From SABI01 sp963663665 (lineage in GTDB: Bacteria > Spirochaetota > Spirochaetia > Sphaerochaetales > Sphaerochaetaceae), in assembly GCA_963663665.2 (NCBI GenBank), contig CAXXKP010000009.1:491659-555658 (forward strand): 64,000 bases of DNA. Reading direction: 5' to 3'. Of the stretch, positions 35,291 to 43,359 are shown piece after piece. The position numbers and the translations under genes are program-made. The notes below the pieces were generated by a model. The model was given only the letters and a program-made list of their open reading frames with translations. It did not search any database and was not told the DNA's origin. Position 1 is the first letter of the stretch. Each line of letters starts with the position of its first letter.

Positions 35291-35540
35291 AACCAAAGCT
35301 GAGAAAGAGCTCTCAGCTTTGGATCACTCTGTAAGAATCAAAATCCTGAAATACTTGAAGAAACTCGAAGGATGCGATGATCCGCGTACCTTTGGTAAAC
35401 CGTTGACTGCAAACCTATCGGGCTACTGGAGATACAGGGTTGGGAACCATCGAATCATTTCCCTAATAACCGATACAGAACTAATTGTCTTAATATTAGC
35501 CATCCGAAAGAGAGATATCGTTTATAAAATTAACCTATAA
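35268..35540 (+). CDS. relE: RelE/ParE-superfamily toxin
   Basis: I place the start at 35268 (MVWQIKFETKAEKELSAL), inside the end of the antitoxin gene, giving 90 residues, which is standard length. The pattern AEKELSALDHSVRIKILKYLKKLE ... GKPLTANLSGYWRYRVGNHRIISLI ... ILAIRKRDIVY is typical of RelE mRNA interferases, with the basic Arg in WRYRVGNHR and the terminal Tyr. It should cleave mRNA at the ribosomal A site when the antitoxin is degraded. It makes this segment addictive and may stabilise the att locus. Confidence 0.9.
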   Translation: MVWQIKFETKAEKELSALDHSVRIKILKYLKKLEGCDDPRTFGKPLTANLSGYWRYRVGNHRIISLITDTELIVLILAIRKRDIVYKINL

Positions 35541-35589
35541 ACTTCCATCTATAATTAAAAATGCTTTGTTACTAGTTTGCCTTGGTAAA
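35535..35589 (-). other. Older att right end with relic integrase tail
   Basis: GTTACTAGTTT (35568-35578) leads into GCCTTG and the core GTAAA (35585-35589), then yjbQ sequence CGCTATGCAC. On the minus strand it reads LPRQTSNKAFLIIDGSL and then TAG at 35535-35537, homologous to the integrase tails at 34610-34669 and 31534-31588. It therefore looks like the right junction of an earlier integration of a related element, overlapping the last bases of relE. Confidence 0.65.
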
Positions 35590-35779
35590 CGCTATGCACA
35601 TCACCGTTAGTGTATTCATCAATGATGACGAAAGTGGACTCCACCAAGACTTTGAGAAATGGTTAGAAAAACTAGCTCCTGAAAAACCCTACAATGGACA
35701 TGAAGATAACAAAGATGCTCAACTGAAAAACCCCTCATGGGAAGAGAAGTTCCATATCAAAGAACTGCTATCAGAATAG
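35586..35779 (+). pseudogene. yjbQ: Displaced yjbQ 3' fragment, second copy
   Basis: After the core, VNAMHITVSVFINDDESGL and FEKWLEKLAPEKPYN match the middle of YjbQ closely. Residues of the HN...DNADAHLK motif are partly deleted, and after AQLKN the frame shifts and ends in KELLSE. No ribosome-binding site is present. Homology resumes at 37505, beyond the PadR genes, so this and the next fragment may be two parts of one copy. Confidence 0.85.
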
Positions 35780-35894
35780 TGGAATTCATGAGATGATTGA
35801 AATTGAGCGAGAGATGAATATTAATCGGAGTCTATGCATGTAAGACGCCGTAATATTCTTTTTCATGCTTTCGATAATAATGTAAGTTAAAATT

Positions 35895-36911
35895 TCAAGT
35901 CTTTTCGGGAAGGTGAAGATTCCATGTCCGCCATATCGTTTGAATTGTCTCCACTACATATCCGAAGATTATAATGACAACCAAGATCGTCGGGAAATTG
36001 TCCCAGAATTTCTGAAAGATGGGATTAATCTCGGCATTTTCTCCAAATTTTTGTACCAACTGTTGGACAAAATCAGGATTCCATATTCCACTGCCGGTGA
36101 CAATGTAGAGTGAAATAGACAAGGAGACAAGTTTCAAGCATATAGTTAATACGGCAAGACGCTTTGTTTGGACCCCACTATATAATTTTGCGAACTCGAT
36201 GCTCATAGCTATTACAATGGTAAGGTTGAACAAAAGTAGCATCCGTTTGAAGACTCCGGGAACAAATGGATTTATTAAATAGACGGATTGGTTGATTTGC
36301 GCAACTTTAAAGAACCATGGGAATGCATTCAACACAGCGAAAACAATAACAAGAAATATGAGAGCAGCTATTGGTTCACTACGAGGTATAATCGTTGATT
36401 TCTTTGGAATATCGGGAAGATCGTCCAACGACCACAATTCCAAACGCGTGGCTTTCCCCAATCGTCGCTGATTCCACTCCACAATGGCAAACGCTAATGT
36501 GACCCAAGCAAATGCTTGGGCATAGGCAGCAAATAATGTTGCCAAGACATTGCTAATTACCGACCCTAAGGACTCTGTAGCGTTCAAAGCATAACCAATC
36601 GCTAACGAGATCATAATACCAAGACTTACTGCAAACCCTACAATTTTTACAATGAGTATATATAAGTCAAAATATCCTGGACCAATTAGATACCTTTCCA
36701 CCCCTCTGTACCTATCTGAGAGTTCTGCGGGATCCCCTAATTCCAATAATACCGAGGCAACAGGTTCTGTCTTCTTTGACCGACCTATCATTTCGTCAAT
36801 TAGTCCGTGCAATTCCAAGGAAACATCTTCCCGTTGGGCGACTGGTAAACGCTTGGTCACCGCATAAACATATCGATCAACCATCGTATCTTGAGAATCA
36901 TACATATCCAT
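35895..36911 (-). CDS. HAAS-domain (DUF1700-like) membrane protein partnered with PadR
   Basis: The start at 36911 (MDMYDSQDTMVDRYVYAV) follows AAGGGGGA and overlaps the PadR stop as TAATGG. The 338-residue protein has a cytoplasmic N-terminal helical domain (VAQREDVSLELHGLIDEMI and LGDPAELSDRYRG), the HAAS/permease-prefix pattern, then about seven hydrophobic helices. PadR-HAAS gene pairs are common in Gram-positive-like stress operons, in which the HAAS domain senses or modulates membrane signalling. Base composition is slightly richer in G+C than its surroundings. Its function is otherwise unknown. Confidence 0.7.
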   Translation of the reverse strand: MDMYDSQDTMVDRYVYAVTKRLPVAQREDVSLELHGLIDEMIGRSKKTEPVASVLLELGDPAELSDRYRGVERYLIGPGYFDLYILIVKIVGFAVSLGIMISLAIGYALNATESLGSVISNVLATLFAAYAQAFAWVTLAFAIVEWNQRRLGKATRLELWSLDDLPDIPKKSTIIPRSEPIAALIFLVIVFAVLNAFPWFFKVAQINQSVYLINPFVPGVFKRMLLLFNLTIVIAMSIEFAKLYSGVQTKRLAVLTICLKLVSLSISLYIVTGSGIWNPDFVQQLVQKFGENAEINPIFQKFWDNFPTILVVIIIFGYVVETIQTIWRTWNLHLPEKT

Positions 36912-37264
36912 TATTCCCCCTTGAGTAAACCAATCATATGCTTGGTAATTGTCTGCCATTCCTTAGAGAGCATTCCCAACATATCCTGACCTTCGGTCGT
37001 CAGAACATAGTATTTACGTGGCTTGGGACCCATAGTTTCCCACATGCTCTCCAACAGTCGTTGTGCTTCGAGTCGTCTGAGCAGAGGATATAAGGTACCA
37101 GGTTCTGCTTGGATACCCCTAGACCCCAACTCTTCCATCAAGGAGTACCCATACTGGGGTTTGCGCAACTGGCTCAACACACTCAACACTAAAGTTCCTC
37201 GGCGCAGTTCCAGACTCAAGTTCTCAAAGTTTTTTTGGAATACTTCCTGATCTGATTCTTTCAT
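36911..37264 (-). CDS. PadR-family transcriptional regulator
   Basis: I prefer the ATG at 37264 (MKESDQEVFQKNFENL), giving 117 aa, because the promoter predicted just upstream would start transcription at that codon. The winged helix is clear: RRGTLVLSVLSQLRKPQYGYSLMEELGSRG, EPGTLYPLLRRLEAQRLLES and KPRKYYVLTTEGQDML. PadR proteins are small dimers that repress membrane or efflux genes and usually their own operon. The downstream membrane gene is its likely target. Two CACA-A/G-TATGATG direct repeats in the promoter region are candidate operators. Confidence 0.9.
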   Translation of the reverse strand: MKESDQEVFQKNFENLSLELRRGTLVLSVLSQLRKPQYGYSLMEELGSRGIQAEPGTLYPLLRRLEAQRLLESMWETMGPKPRKYYVLTTEGQDMLGMLSKEWQTITKHMIGLLKGE

Positions 37265-37270
37265 GATCAC

Positions 37271-37300
37271 ATCATACTGTGTGACTCTAACTATTGTCAA
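37271..37300 (-). promoter_or_regulatory. Promoter of the padR operon, probably leaderless
   Basis: On the minus strand TTGACA (37300-37295) and TATGAT (37276-37271) are spaced by 18 bases. The expected start point falls about 7 bases beyond the -10, which is the A of the ATG at 37264. No Shine-Dalgarno sequence precedes that ATG, so the mRNA is probably leaderless. Confidence 0.6.
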
Positions 37301-37504
37301 GACAATAATAAGAGGCGTCCATCATATTGTGTGCGGTAAAATGAAATAAAAAGGAAAGCTCAACATGATTATGCAAGCTATTCGGTAAAAGTGAACGTAC
37401 TATACGCAGAAAGTTACAACAAAGAAAGATTGTTCGCCTGATACCTCAGAATGTGAGGGTATCTTTGGAAGATTGAAGAGTGAGATGTTCTAGTATCAAT
37501 CATG

Positions 37505-37630
37505 GGGCAAAAAGTAACCATAGCGGTCACAAATAGAGGCTTCGACAGTAGCCCATGGGAACAGATATTCTACTACGAAATGGATCATAAAAGAGATAAG
37601 AAAGTACTGATTAAGATTATTGGGGAATAA
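37505..37630 (+). pseudogene. yjbQ: yjbQ 3' fragment, third copy
   Basis: The text GQKVTIAVTNRGFDSSPWEQ and IFYYEMDHKRDKKVLIKIIGE is the last 40 codons of YjbQ, with several substitutions. No start lies upstream. The fragment is followed, after exactly the same 86 bases as at 34965, by a decayed copy of the antitoxin gene. The interval 37301-37504 shows no gene. Confidence 0.85.
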
Positions 37631-37715
37631 AGAATTTTATCATTGATAGAAACTAGTAGAAAAAGTTGACTTACGTGTATGAGATGTGCTGCAGTAAACA
37701 CAGGAAGACATAGAG

Positions 37716-37905
37716 ATGAGTAAATCTATTTCCGGGCGGTTACTGAAAGAATTGGTTATCCGTATCGATAATCTAACAAAGCGAACCAGATGAGCGAAGA
37801 ATTACTACATTCAACAAGTGCTTCTGGAAAAAGCAAGTGTTTTGCAGTTGGTATACTTGGCCCAGAAACACAAGGAAGATATTGGAACAAGACTAAACGA
37901 GACAA
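37716..37905 (+). pseudogene. Decayed ribbon-helix-helix antitoxin gene
   Basis: The frame reads MSKSISGRLLKELVIRIDNL then KRTR and an in-frame TGA, and continues AKNYYIQQVLLEKASVLQL. It corresponds residue by residue to the intact antitoxin at 35051, including VYLAQK. The toxin half is absent or unrecognisable. The upstream promoter box TTGACTTACGTGTAT is retained. It documents an older copy of the yjbQ-end plus toxin-antitoxin unit. Confidence 0.85.
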
Positions 37906-37952
37906 ATTCTAGAGAAGAAGCAATATCTGATCTTTTCTTTGCTGCCATACGC

Positions 37953-38399
37953 TTATATGTATAAATATTTTACGAACCCAACAACAAAGATTATAAGAAA
38001 CCCAGCAATAAAAACAACAATCATTTCCAACAAAGTTTTTGAGTATCCCTTCGGATTTATCTGTCCATTTTTATCCATTTTCCGTATTGCTGGATATAAA
38101 CGCCAGAAAAATGATGAGATTGACAATACGAGGGCTGCAGCAGTAGCAATTTGGGTCTCAATATTCCCCCAGATAATGACTACTATTCCTACAAGAATAA
38201 AAATCAACTTTGTTCCTGCGACCCAGCATGCCATATAATGAGTAAAAGCGTGCATGTTCTCATCTTCTTGGGCTTTTCCCCATGCTTTAAATACTCCCAA
38301 AGCATTTCCAATTTTCATTCCTGGTGCAAAATAGAGTAATAGAATATTTAGTGTTTCAATTATGATAAATATAAGAATCCCTATTTCCATAATGTTCAT
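37953..38399 (-). CDS. Four-helix membrane protein, unknown
   Basis: The 148-residue protein has four hydrophobic helices (about residues 4-24, 57-78, 82-98 and 125-145). Between the first and second is GNALGVFKAWGKAQEDENMHAFTHYMACWVAG. There is no signal peptide or enzyme motif. A TetR gene lies upstream on the same strand with a gap of 51 bases, so the pair probably forms a small operon in which the TetR protein controls this membrane protein. I do not recognise the family. Confidence 0.65.
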   Translation of the reverse strand: MNIMEIGILIFIIIETLNILLLYFAPGMKIGNALGVFKAWGKAQEDENMHAFTHYMACWVAGTKLIFILVGIVVIIWGNIETQIATAAALVLSISSFFWRLYPAIRKMDKNGQINPKGYSKTLLEMIVVFIAGFLIIFVVGFVKYLYI

Positions 38400-38450
38400 G
38401 GCTCTTCTCTCCCTTATCTACTACAAATTCTTTCTATACCAAGTTAGTAA

Positions 38451-39068
38451 TTATTCATGTACTACATGACCAACCATCAAGACTGTGATTTTCTCTTTGA
38501 TTCCCAAAATTACATCATCTTTGGTATATGGTTGAATGTTCACATAGATGAAAAGCTCCATCATCACTATTGAAAAGATGCACTCTCCTAAGGTTGAAGA
38601 GCTCGTCTCCTTAACAAGATGTGCTTTTTGGAGAAAATCTATAAAATCTGTCAGTTTTTTTATATATTTCCTATCGATGAAGGTTAGCTCACCAACAACA
38701 TCTTTCTTTTTCATCGCTTTACTTACTGAAGCTGTTGCTAATTCAATGAGAACCTTTTTAGGAAGCTTTAGAACACTACTCACTTTGTCATTGATGTAAT
38801 CGAGAAGCATATCAATAACATCACCTTTTAATGAAGGTAAGAATTCATCAGTTGCTGAGCTATTAAAATAATTTTCTGATATTGAAGCGAGAAAAATATC
38901 AGCCTTAGTTTCAAAGTAATTAAAAAGTGTCCCTTCAGCGACACCTACTTCCTGTGCGATAAGAAGAGTACTTGTATTGTAATATCCATTCTCTATAAAT
39001 AATTGCTTTGACACAGAGAGGATCTTTTTTCTCACTTCTTCTTTTTTTTCTCTACTTATCCTAGGCAT
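38451..39068 (-). CDS. TetR/AcrR-family transcriptional regulator
   Basis: The 205-residue protein has an N-terminal helix-turn-helix, REKKEEVRKKILSVSKQLFIENGYYNTSTLLIAQEVGVAEGTLFNYFETK, typical of TetR with the canonical YF at the end of the recognition helix. The C-terminal domain is helical and divergent, so the ligand cannot be guessed. It is upstream of a small membrane protein on the same strand. The intergenic region 39069-39422 carries a decayed yjbQ fragment, so the regulator is next to the invasion hot spot but is not itself part of a clear element. Confidence 0.88.
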   Translation of the reverse strand: MPRISREKKEEVRKKILSVSKQLFIENGYYNTSTLLIAQEVGVAEGTLFNYFETKADIFLASISENYFNSSATDEFLPSLKGDVIDMLLDYINDKVSSVLKLPKKVLIELATASVSKAMKKKDVVGELTFIDRKYIKKLTDFIDFLQKAHLVKETSSSTLGECIFSIVMMELFIYVNIQPYTKDDVILGIKEKITVLMVGHVVHE

Positions 39069-39242
39069 ACAATCCTTCTAATTAATATGAGTACACTCAT
39101 AATAATTAAGTATTATACAAAGAACCAGAATTTGCAAACAATAAATCTTCCTAACTCTCATTATTCAGTAGTAAGAGAGAAATTGTGCTGATGTTATCTT
39201 TACGTAAATCGTATACGTTAAACGCGTTCCCCTCACATATTT

Positions 39243-39365
39243 GGTATACACATCACCATTAGACTATTCATAATAGAAGACAAAAGTAGACTTCATCTAG
39301 AAACCGGGAGCCTAGCTACAATAATTAGCACCTGAAAACTCTCTCCTCGCCACCAATACTGGTTA
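39243..39365 (+). pseudogene. yjbQ: Strongly decayed yjbQ 3' fragment, fourth copy
   Basis: CACATCACCATTAGACTATT, then GAAGACAAAAGTAGACTTCATCT and TTAGCACCTGAAAACTCTCT, line up with the yjbQ region coding HITASVFINDDESGLH through LAPEKPYS, with frequent substitutions and small indels that destroy the frame. It is the most degenerate of the four 3' fragments and marks the far end of the cluster. No arm sequence is retained at its left side. Confidence 0.65.
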
Positions 39366-39422
39366 AAAAGATTAGGCATGTAACAAATATTTATAGGAAA
39401 AGGAGAACTAAAAAGATTATTA

Positions 39423-40574
39423 TTATGTCCAATCAAGAAGTCTTTTATCCTCACCCAAGCTCATAATCTCACCGATTTCCTGACTTATCTCGAGAGTTCC
39501 TTCATAAGTCCCATGAGAGTCTCTCACTGCCTTATACAAAATCCTAACGCGCTTACCTTTCATCGTTATCACAAACTCAGCTTCATTCTTAGACCCATCT
39601 TTAAATGCGTTAAGAATCTTCTCTACAATGTGAACAGATGCTGGAGGGTGACAATTCTTCACTTCTCTTCCTATTACGCCTCTAGAACGGTGAAAAAATC
39701 GGTGCTCAGGAGTATTGAAGTAGACTACTTTGTCATCTTTATCAATATAGGTAATATCTACATTAAGATGATTAAAGATTTGAATAATCTGCCCTATAGT
39801 TGGATTCCCTGTTATAAGATCTATTGTCTTAGTAGCCTCTTTACTTTTACTACTATCTACTCTATTTTGTTCAAATTGCTCTGAATTCAATCCTAGCAGT
39901 TCATTTCTCGGTATTGCCCCAATCATAACTGGGTATAGAATTTGCTCTTCTCTCATAATCATTGATTTCATATCAAAGAAGAGAGAACCAAATGTTTTAT
40001 TAAGTGATACAAGGTTACTATTCTCATCATGTAATTGAGTTATAAGTTCTTCTATTGTAGCACGAATATCATCATGGATTGCCCACATAAGAGAGACACA
40101 TGAATGGTTTTTTATATATCGCTCTACTAATGGAAATAATCTATATTCTTTAATCTTGTAATGAGCAATCAAGTCTTTGAGTAACACTACATTCTCAAAC
40201 AGAGTTTCCCTGATAGAAGAATCTAATCCAACTCTATTCCCTTTTTTCAACTGGTTCGAACATGATAAAAGTAGATCATTGATTCTGTCATTAATACTGA
40301 GTAATTCTTCAATAGGAGTAATTGTTCTCTCAAAATCTCTTTTTATCCTATTAATGGAGTTACTAAAGGAGTGAAGCAATCGTGTAACGATGATTTTCAC
40401 TTTTTCAATATCATCAATTTCCGTCAATACTTCATCAACAAGATTCATTACATCATTAGCATCTAATGTGTCAAAAAACGGACGAGCTTTTTCTAATCTT
40501 TCTCTGTTTTCTTTTGGGTTATCTAAGTGAAGCACATAATCTAGTAACAGGGAGTAGGTCTCAATGGGAATCAT
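39423..40574 (-). CDS. Hemerythrin-like/PAS (DUF438-type) protein
   Basis: The 383-residue protein has a helical N-terminal part of DUF438 type (residues about 1-90), a hemerythrin-like HHE region (about 140-220, with HYKIKEYRLFPLVERYIKNH and MREEQILYPVM) and a C-terminal PAS domain (about 265-365, VVYFNTPEHRFFHRS and NCHPPASVHIV). Such proteins sense oxygen, NO or redox state through iron or heme. The start overlaps the cupin gene by 4 bases, so the two are co-translated. No output domain is visible, so signalling would be through protein contacts or through the cupin partner. Confidence 0.8.
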   Translation of the reverse strand: MIPIETYSLLLDYVLHLDNPKENRERLEKARPFFDTLDANDVMNLVDEVLTEIDDIEKVKIIVTRLLHSFSNSINRIKRDFERTITPIEELLSINDRINDLLLSCSNQLKKGNRVGLDSSIRETLFENVVLLKDLIAHYKIKEYRLFPLVERYIKNHSCVSLMWAIHDDIRATIEELITQLHDENSNLVSLNKTFGSLFFDMKSMIMREEQILYPVMIGAIPRNELLGLNSEQFEQNRVDSSKSKEATKTIDLITGNPTIGQIIQIFNHLNVDITYIDKDDKVVYFNTPEHRFFHRSRGVIGREVKNCHPPASVHIVEKILNAFKDGSKNEAEFVITMKGKRVRILYKAVRDSHGTYEGTLEISQEIGEIMSLGEDKRLLDWT

Positions 40575-40918
40575 ACATCTCCTTTAGGAGGCACTATGCA
40601 CATAAAGACTAAGTGAGATGATTCTGTCGCTTTAATCTGATGAATCTTATCTGAAGGGACGTATGAGACAGATCCTGTAGTAATAGGGTAATCAGTTCCA
40701 TCAAGATGGAGGATACCCTCCCCTTCTAGCACATAGGTTATATGTGGCCACGGGTGAGAGTGGTATGGAGCATACCCACCCTTTGTAAGTGAGAAACGGC
40801 GCATCACATAGTCAGCCCAACCCTCTTTAGGACCTATAAGAACTTGTTTTGTAACACCTTTAATAGCATCACCTTCTAAAACCTTTTTCTCAATGTCATC
40901 AATATGTGATACAAACAT
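40571..40918 (-). CDS. Cupin-domain protein
   Basis: The start at 40918 (MFVSHIDDIEKKVLEGD) has GAGGAGAG 9 bases upstream. The 115-residue single cupin shows motif 1 PYHSHPWPHITYVLEGEG and motif 2 VSYVPSDKIHQIKA, with metal-binding His residues at the expected positions. It resembles small ligand- or metal-binding cupins rather than a specific enzyme. It overlaps the hemerythrin-PAS gene, suggesting a common redox or metal-related role, which is an inference. Confidence 0.85.
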   Translation of the reverse strand: MFVSHIDDIEKKVLEGDAIKGVTKQVLIGPKEGWADYVMRRFSLTKGGYAPYHSHPWPHITYVLEGEGILHLDGTDYPITTGSVSYVPSDKIHQIKATESSHLVFMCIVPPKGDV

Positions 40919-40980
40919 ACTATTTTCTCTCCTCATGTTCTACATACAATACTGAATATAGGTGAAAAATCCAACTAGTA

Positions 40981-41811
40981 TCAACTTAAAATTTCCGTGA
41001 CCTTACCTGCACAATTTAAGAAGTAATATGGATAATGACTTTTAAGATAATGAGCTGCTTTATCACCAGTACAATGAGATACTCCTAAAAGAGGAATTTT
41101 TAAAGAGATAAGGCTATCTAAGACTTTTCTCCTTACCTCATCTTGAGCGTCATAGAGATGAATTCCTCCAAGAAGAGCATAAAGTGGCCGAGCGAATCTA
41201 TCGCTTACACTCGCTAACATCGGAAGGATTCCTGGGTGAGAACATCCTACGATTAAAACGAGCCCTTTAGGAGTATCAAAAACAAGGGAGACCTCATCTT
41301 TAAAATGATCAATTGAAACTCCTTCTTCATTCTCTATTTTAAAACGGGGATTAAAATGTTCATTGTGCGTGTGGTTAAAAGAGGTGATAAGAAAAACACC
41401 TGGGTGAATCATAAAAGTATCTGAGCAAACTGTTTTCCAGATCACATTGTGTTTATTGAGGTAGTGAACATCAAAATCTACACCAAGGTATCTCTCTTTC
41501 CCCTCTTCTATAACAAATTTCTTATCTAAAAACCCTTTTCCTGTATACAATGTAAGATTTTGATATGAGTAACGATCTAATAGTGCTCGCACTCCACCAC
41601 CATGGTCATAATGCCCGTGTGATATTACAAGAGTATCTATCTTAGAGAGATCTTTTTTCATCATGGTAGCATTCTCTAAAAAAAGATTGCTCTTTCCAGT
41701 ATCGAAAAGAATTTTGTATCCGTTATATTCAATGAGTGTAGAAAAACCATGTTCACTCTTGTACCCACTTTCATCAAGGGCATTATTATCACTCAGTGTT
41801 GAAATTATCAT
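40981..41811 (-). CDS. MBL-fold metallo-hydrolase (DHPS/flavorubredoxin-like family)
   Basis: The start at 41811 (MIISTLSDNNALDESG) follows AAGGTGG. The 276-residue protein has the metallo-beta-lactamase motif SHGHYDHGGG, plus LVIVGCSHPGI and LLGGIHLYDA, all typical of the MJ0936-like or 7,8-dihydropterin-6-methyl-4-(beta-D-ribofuranosyl)aminobenzene 5'-phosphate synthase-like subgroup. The terminal GVSHCTGDKAAHYL supplies the last histidine. The product is soluble, with two metal sites. The substrate is uncertain. It follows the cupin gene direction and may belong to the same transcript. Confidence 0.85.
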   Translation of the reverse strand: MIISTLSDNNALDESGYKSEHGFSTLIEYNGYKILFDTGKSNLFLENATMMKKDLSKIDTLVISHGHYDHGGGVRALLDRYSYQNLTLYTGKGFLDKKFVIEEGKERYLGVDFDVHYLNKHNVIWKTVCSDTFMIHPGVFLITSFNHTHNEHFNPRFKIENEEGVSIDHFKDEVSLVFDTPKGLVLIVGCSHPGILPMLASVSDRFARPLYALLGGIHLYDAQDEVRRKVLDSLISLKIPLLGVSHCTGDKAAHYLKSHYPYYFLNCAGKVTEILS

Positions 41812-41880
41812 ACAAACCACCTTACTACTCTTATACAATAATCATACTCTCTAGCAGTCGGGGAAGCAAGAACAGATGTA

Positions 41881-42693
41881 TTAGGATGGAGGAAGGATTT
41901 GTTTTAAAAATGCTTGGGTTCTTTCATGTTCTGGTTGAGTAAACATCTTTTCGGGATTTGACTCTTCTATAATAACCCCATCATCCATAAAGATGACTCT
42001 ATCAGCTACTTCCTTTGCAAACCACATTTCGTGAGTAACAACAAGCATAGTCATCCCTTTCTTTGCAAGATCAGTCATTACTGTGAGCACCTCTCCAACA
42101 AGTTCTGGGTCGAGCGCACTCGTTGGTTCGTCAAAGAGCATGATCTTTGGATCCATTGCAAGAGCTCTAGCAATAGCAACACGCTGTTTTTGTCCACCGC
42201 TAATCATACTTGGATACACATCTGGCTTGTCACTAAGGCCTACTTGATCTAACAGATTAAGAGCTTTCTCTTTTGCTTTTTTCTTATCAACTTTTTTCAC
42301 ATGAACAAGACCTTCCATTACATTTCCAAGAACAGTCATGTGCGGAAAAAGATTAAAATGTTGAAATACCATTCCGAGATCTTGCCGAGTTTTGTTGAGA
42401 AGAGTTTCATTTTTTGTGATTTTCTTACCTTCAATATAGATTTTTCCATTCTTCGTATATTCAAGAAAATTTACACATCTGAGCAAGGTACTCTTACCAC
42501 TACCACTTGCTCCTATAATGACAACGACCTCGCCCTTATTTACATCAAGAGATATATTTTTTAGGACATGAAGCTTACCATACCATTTATTAATTTTCTC
42601 AATTCGTAAAAAGGGTGCATTTTGAAGTACTTTTCGTTTCTTCTGTGGGGTACTACTTTTTATCGTAATTTCATTAGCTGTTGTCACGGTCAC
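41881..42693 (-). CDS. Polar amino-acid ABC transporter ATPase
   Basis: The 270-residue protein has Walker A GASGSGKST, Q-loop VFQHFNLFPHMTVLGNV, signature ISGGQKQR, Walker B IMLFDEPTSALDPE and H-loop VTHEM, the GlnQ/HisP/ArtP pattern. An N-terminal extension of ~25 residues (TANEITIKSSTPQKKRK) precedes the first strand. It overlaps the permease gene by 20 bases. It is the last gene of the binding protein-permease-ATPase operon 44142-41881 and would energise uptake of a polar amino acid. Confidence 0.93.
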   Translation of the reverse strand: MTVTTANEITIKSSTPQKKRKVLQNAPFLRIEKINKWYGKLHVLKNISLDVNKGEVVVIIGASGSGKSTLLRCVNFLEYTKNGKIYIEGKKITKNETLLNKTRQDLGMVFQHFNLFPHMTVLGNVMEGLVHVKKVDKKKAKEKALNLLDQVGLSDKPDVYPSMISGGQKQRVAIARALAMDPKIMLFDEPTSALDPELVGEVLTVMTDLAKKGMTMLVVTHEMWFAKEVADRVIFMDDGVIIEESNPEKMFTQPEHERTQAFLKQILPPS

Positions 42694-43357
42694 TCACCTG
42701 TAATCTCTTTTCGATTGCTCGAATACTAAACGATAAGATGCTCGTCATGACTAAATACCAAAGTCCTACAATAATAAACATCTCCATATACATAAAGGTT
42801 GAGGAGCCCATCTGCCTACCTCGAAGCATTAACTCAGGTACTGCAATTGTAGAAGCAAGAGAACTATCTTTTAAGGCTATTATTAATTGATTACCGAGGG
42901 ATGGAACTGCTCTCTTGAAAGCTTGAGGTAAGATAATCCTTCTCATCGCCTTCCCCTTACTCATGCCAAGTGATCGTGCAGCTTCCATCTGACCGTAATG
43001 AATTGATTGAATCGATCCACGAAAAATTTCAGCAATATAAGCAGCGTTGTGAACACCTAATGCTATAACTGCAGAAGGAATTGGATCAATAGTTACAATA
43101 CTTGTAAGTCCATAATAGACAATAAACAGTTGAACAAGTAAGGGAGTTCCCCTAATAAGGAATATATAGGCTCTAGAGAGGGAAGAGAGTATTTTGTTAC
43201 TCGATAATCTCCCAAGTGCGACAATAAGCCCTGCCACTAAACCAAACAGAACAGCAAGGGAGGTTATTTGAAGAGTATACCACGCGGCTTCACTAAATAA
43301 GAAAAACCGCGAAGGTATGACACTCAAATCCCATGGGATTATTGATAAACTAATCAA
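42674..43357 (-). CDS. Polar amino-acid ABC transporter permease
   Basis: The start is a TTG (43357) directly after the binding-protein stop, with GGAG overlapping it. The 227-residue HisM/GlnP-type permease has about five helices and the EAA loop EAARSLGMSKGKAMRRIILPQAFK. Only one permease gene is present, so it would act as a homodimer. It is the inner-membrane pore of the transporter encoded by its two operon neighbours. Confidence 0.93.
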   Translation of the reverse strand: MISLSIIPWDLSVIPSRFFLFSEAAWYTLQITSLAVLFGLVAGLIVALGRLSSNKILSSLSRAYIFLIRGTPLLVQLFIVYYGLTSIVTIDPIPSAVIALGVHNAAYIAEIFRGSIQSIHYGQMEAARSLGMSKGKAMRRIILPQAFKRAVPSLGNQLIIALKDSSLASTIAVPELMLRGRQMGSSTFMYMEMFIIVGLWYLVMTSILSFSIRAIEKRLQVSDRDNS

Positions 43358-43359
43358 GA

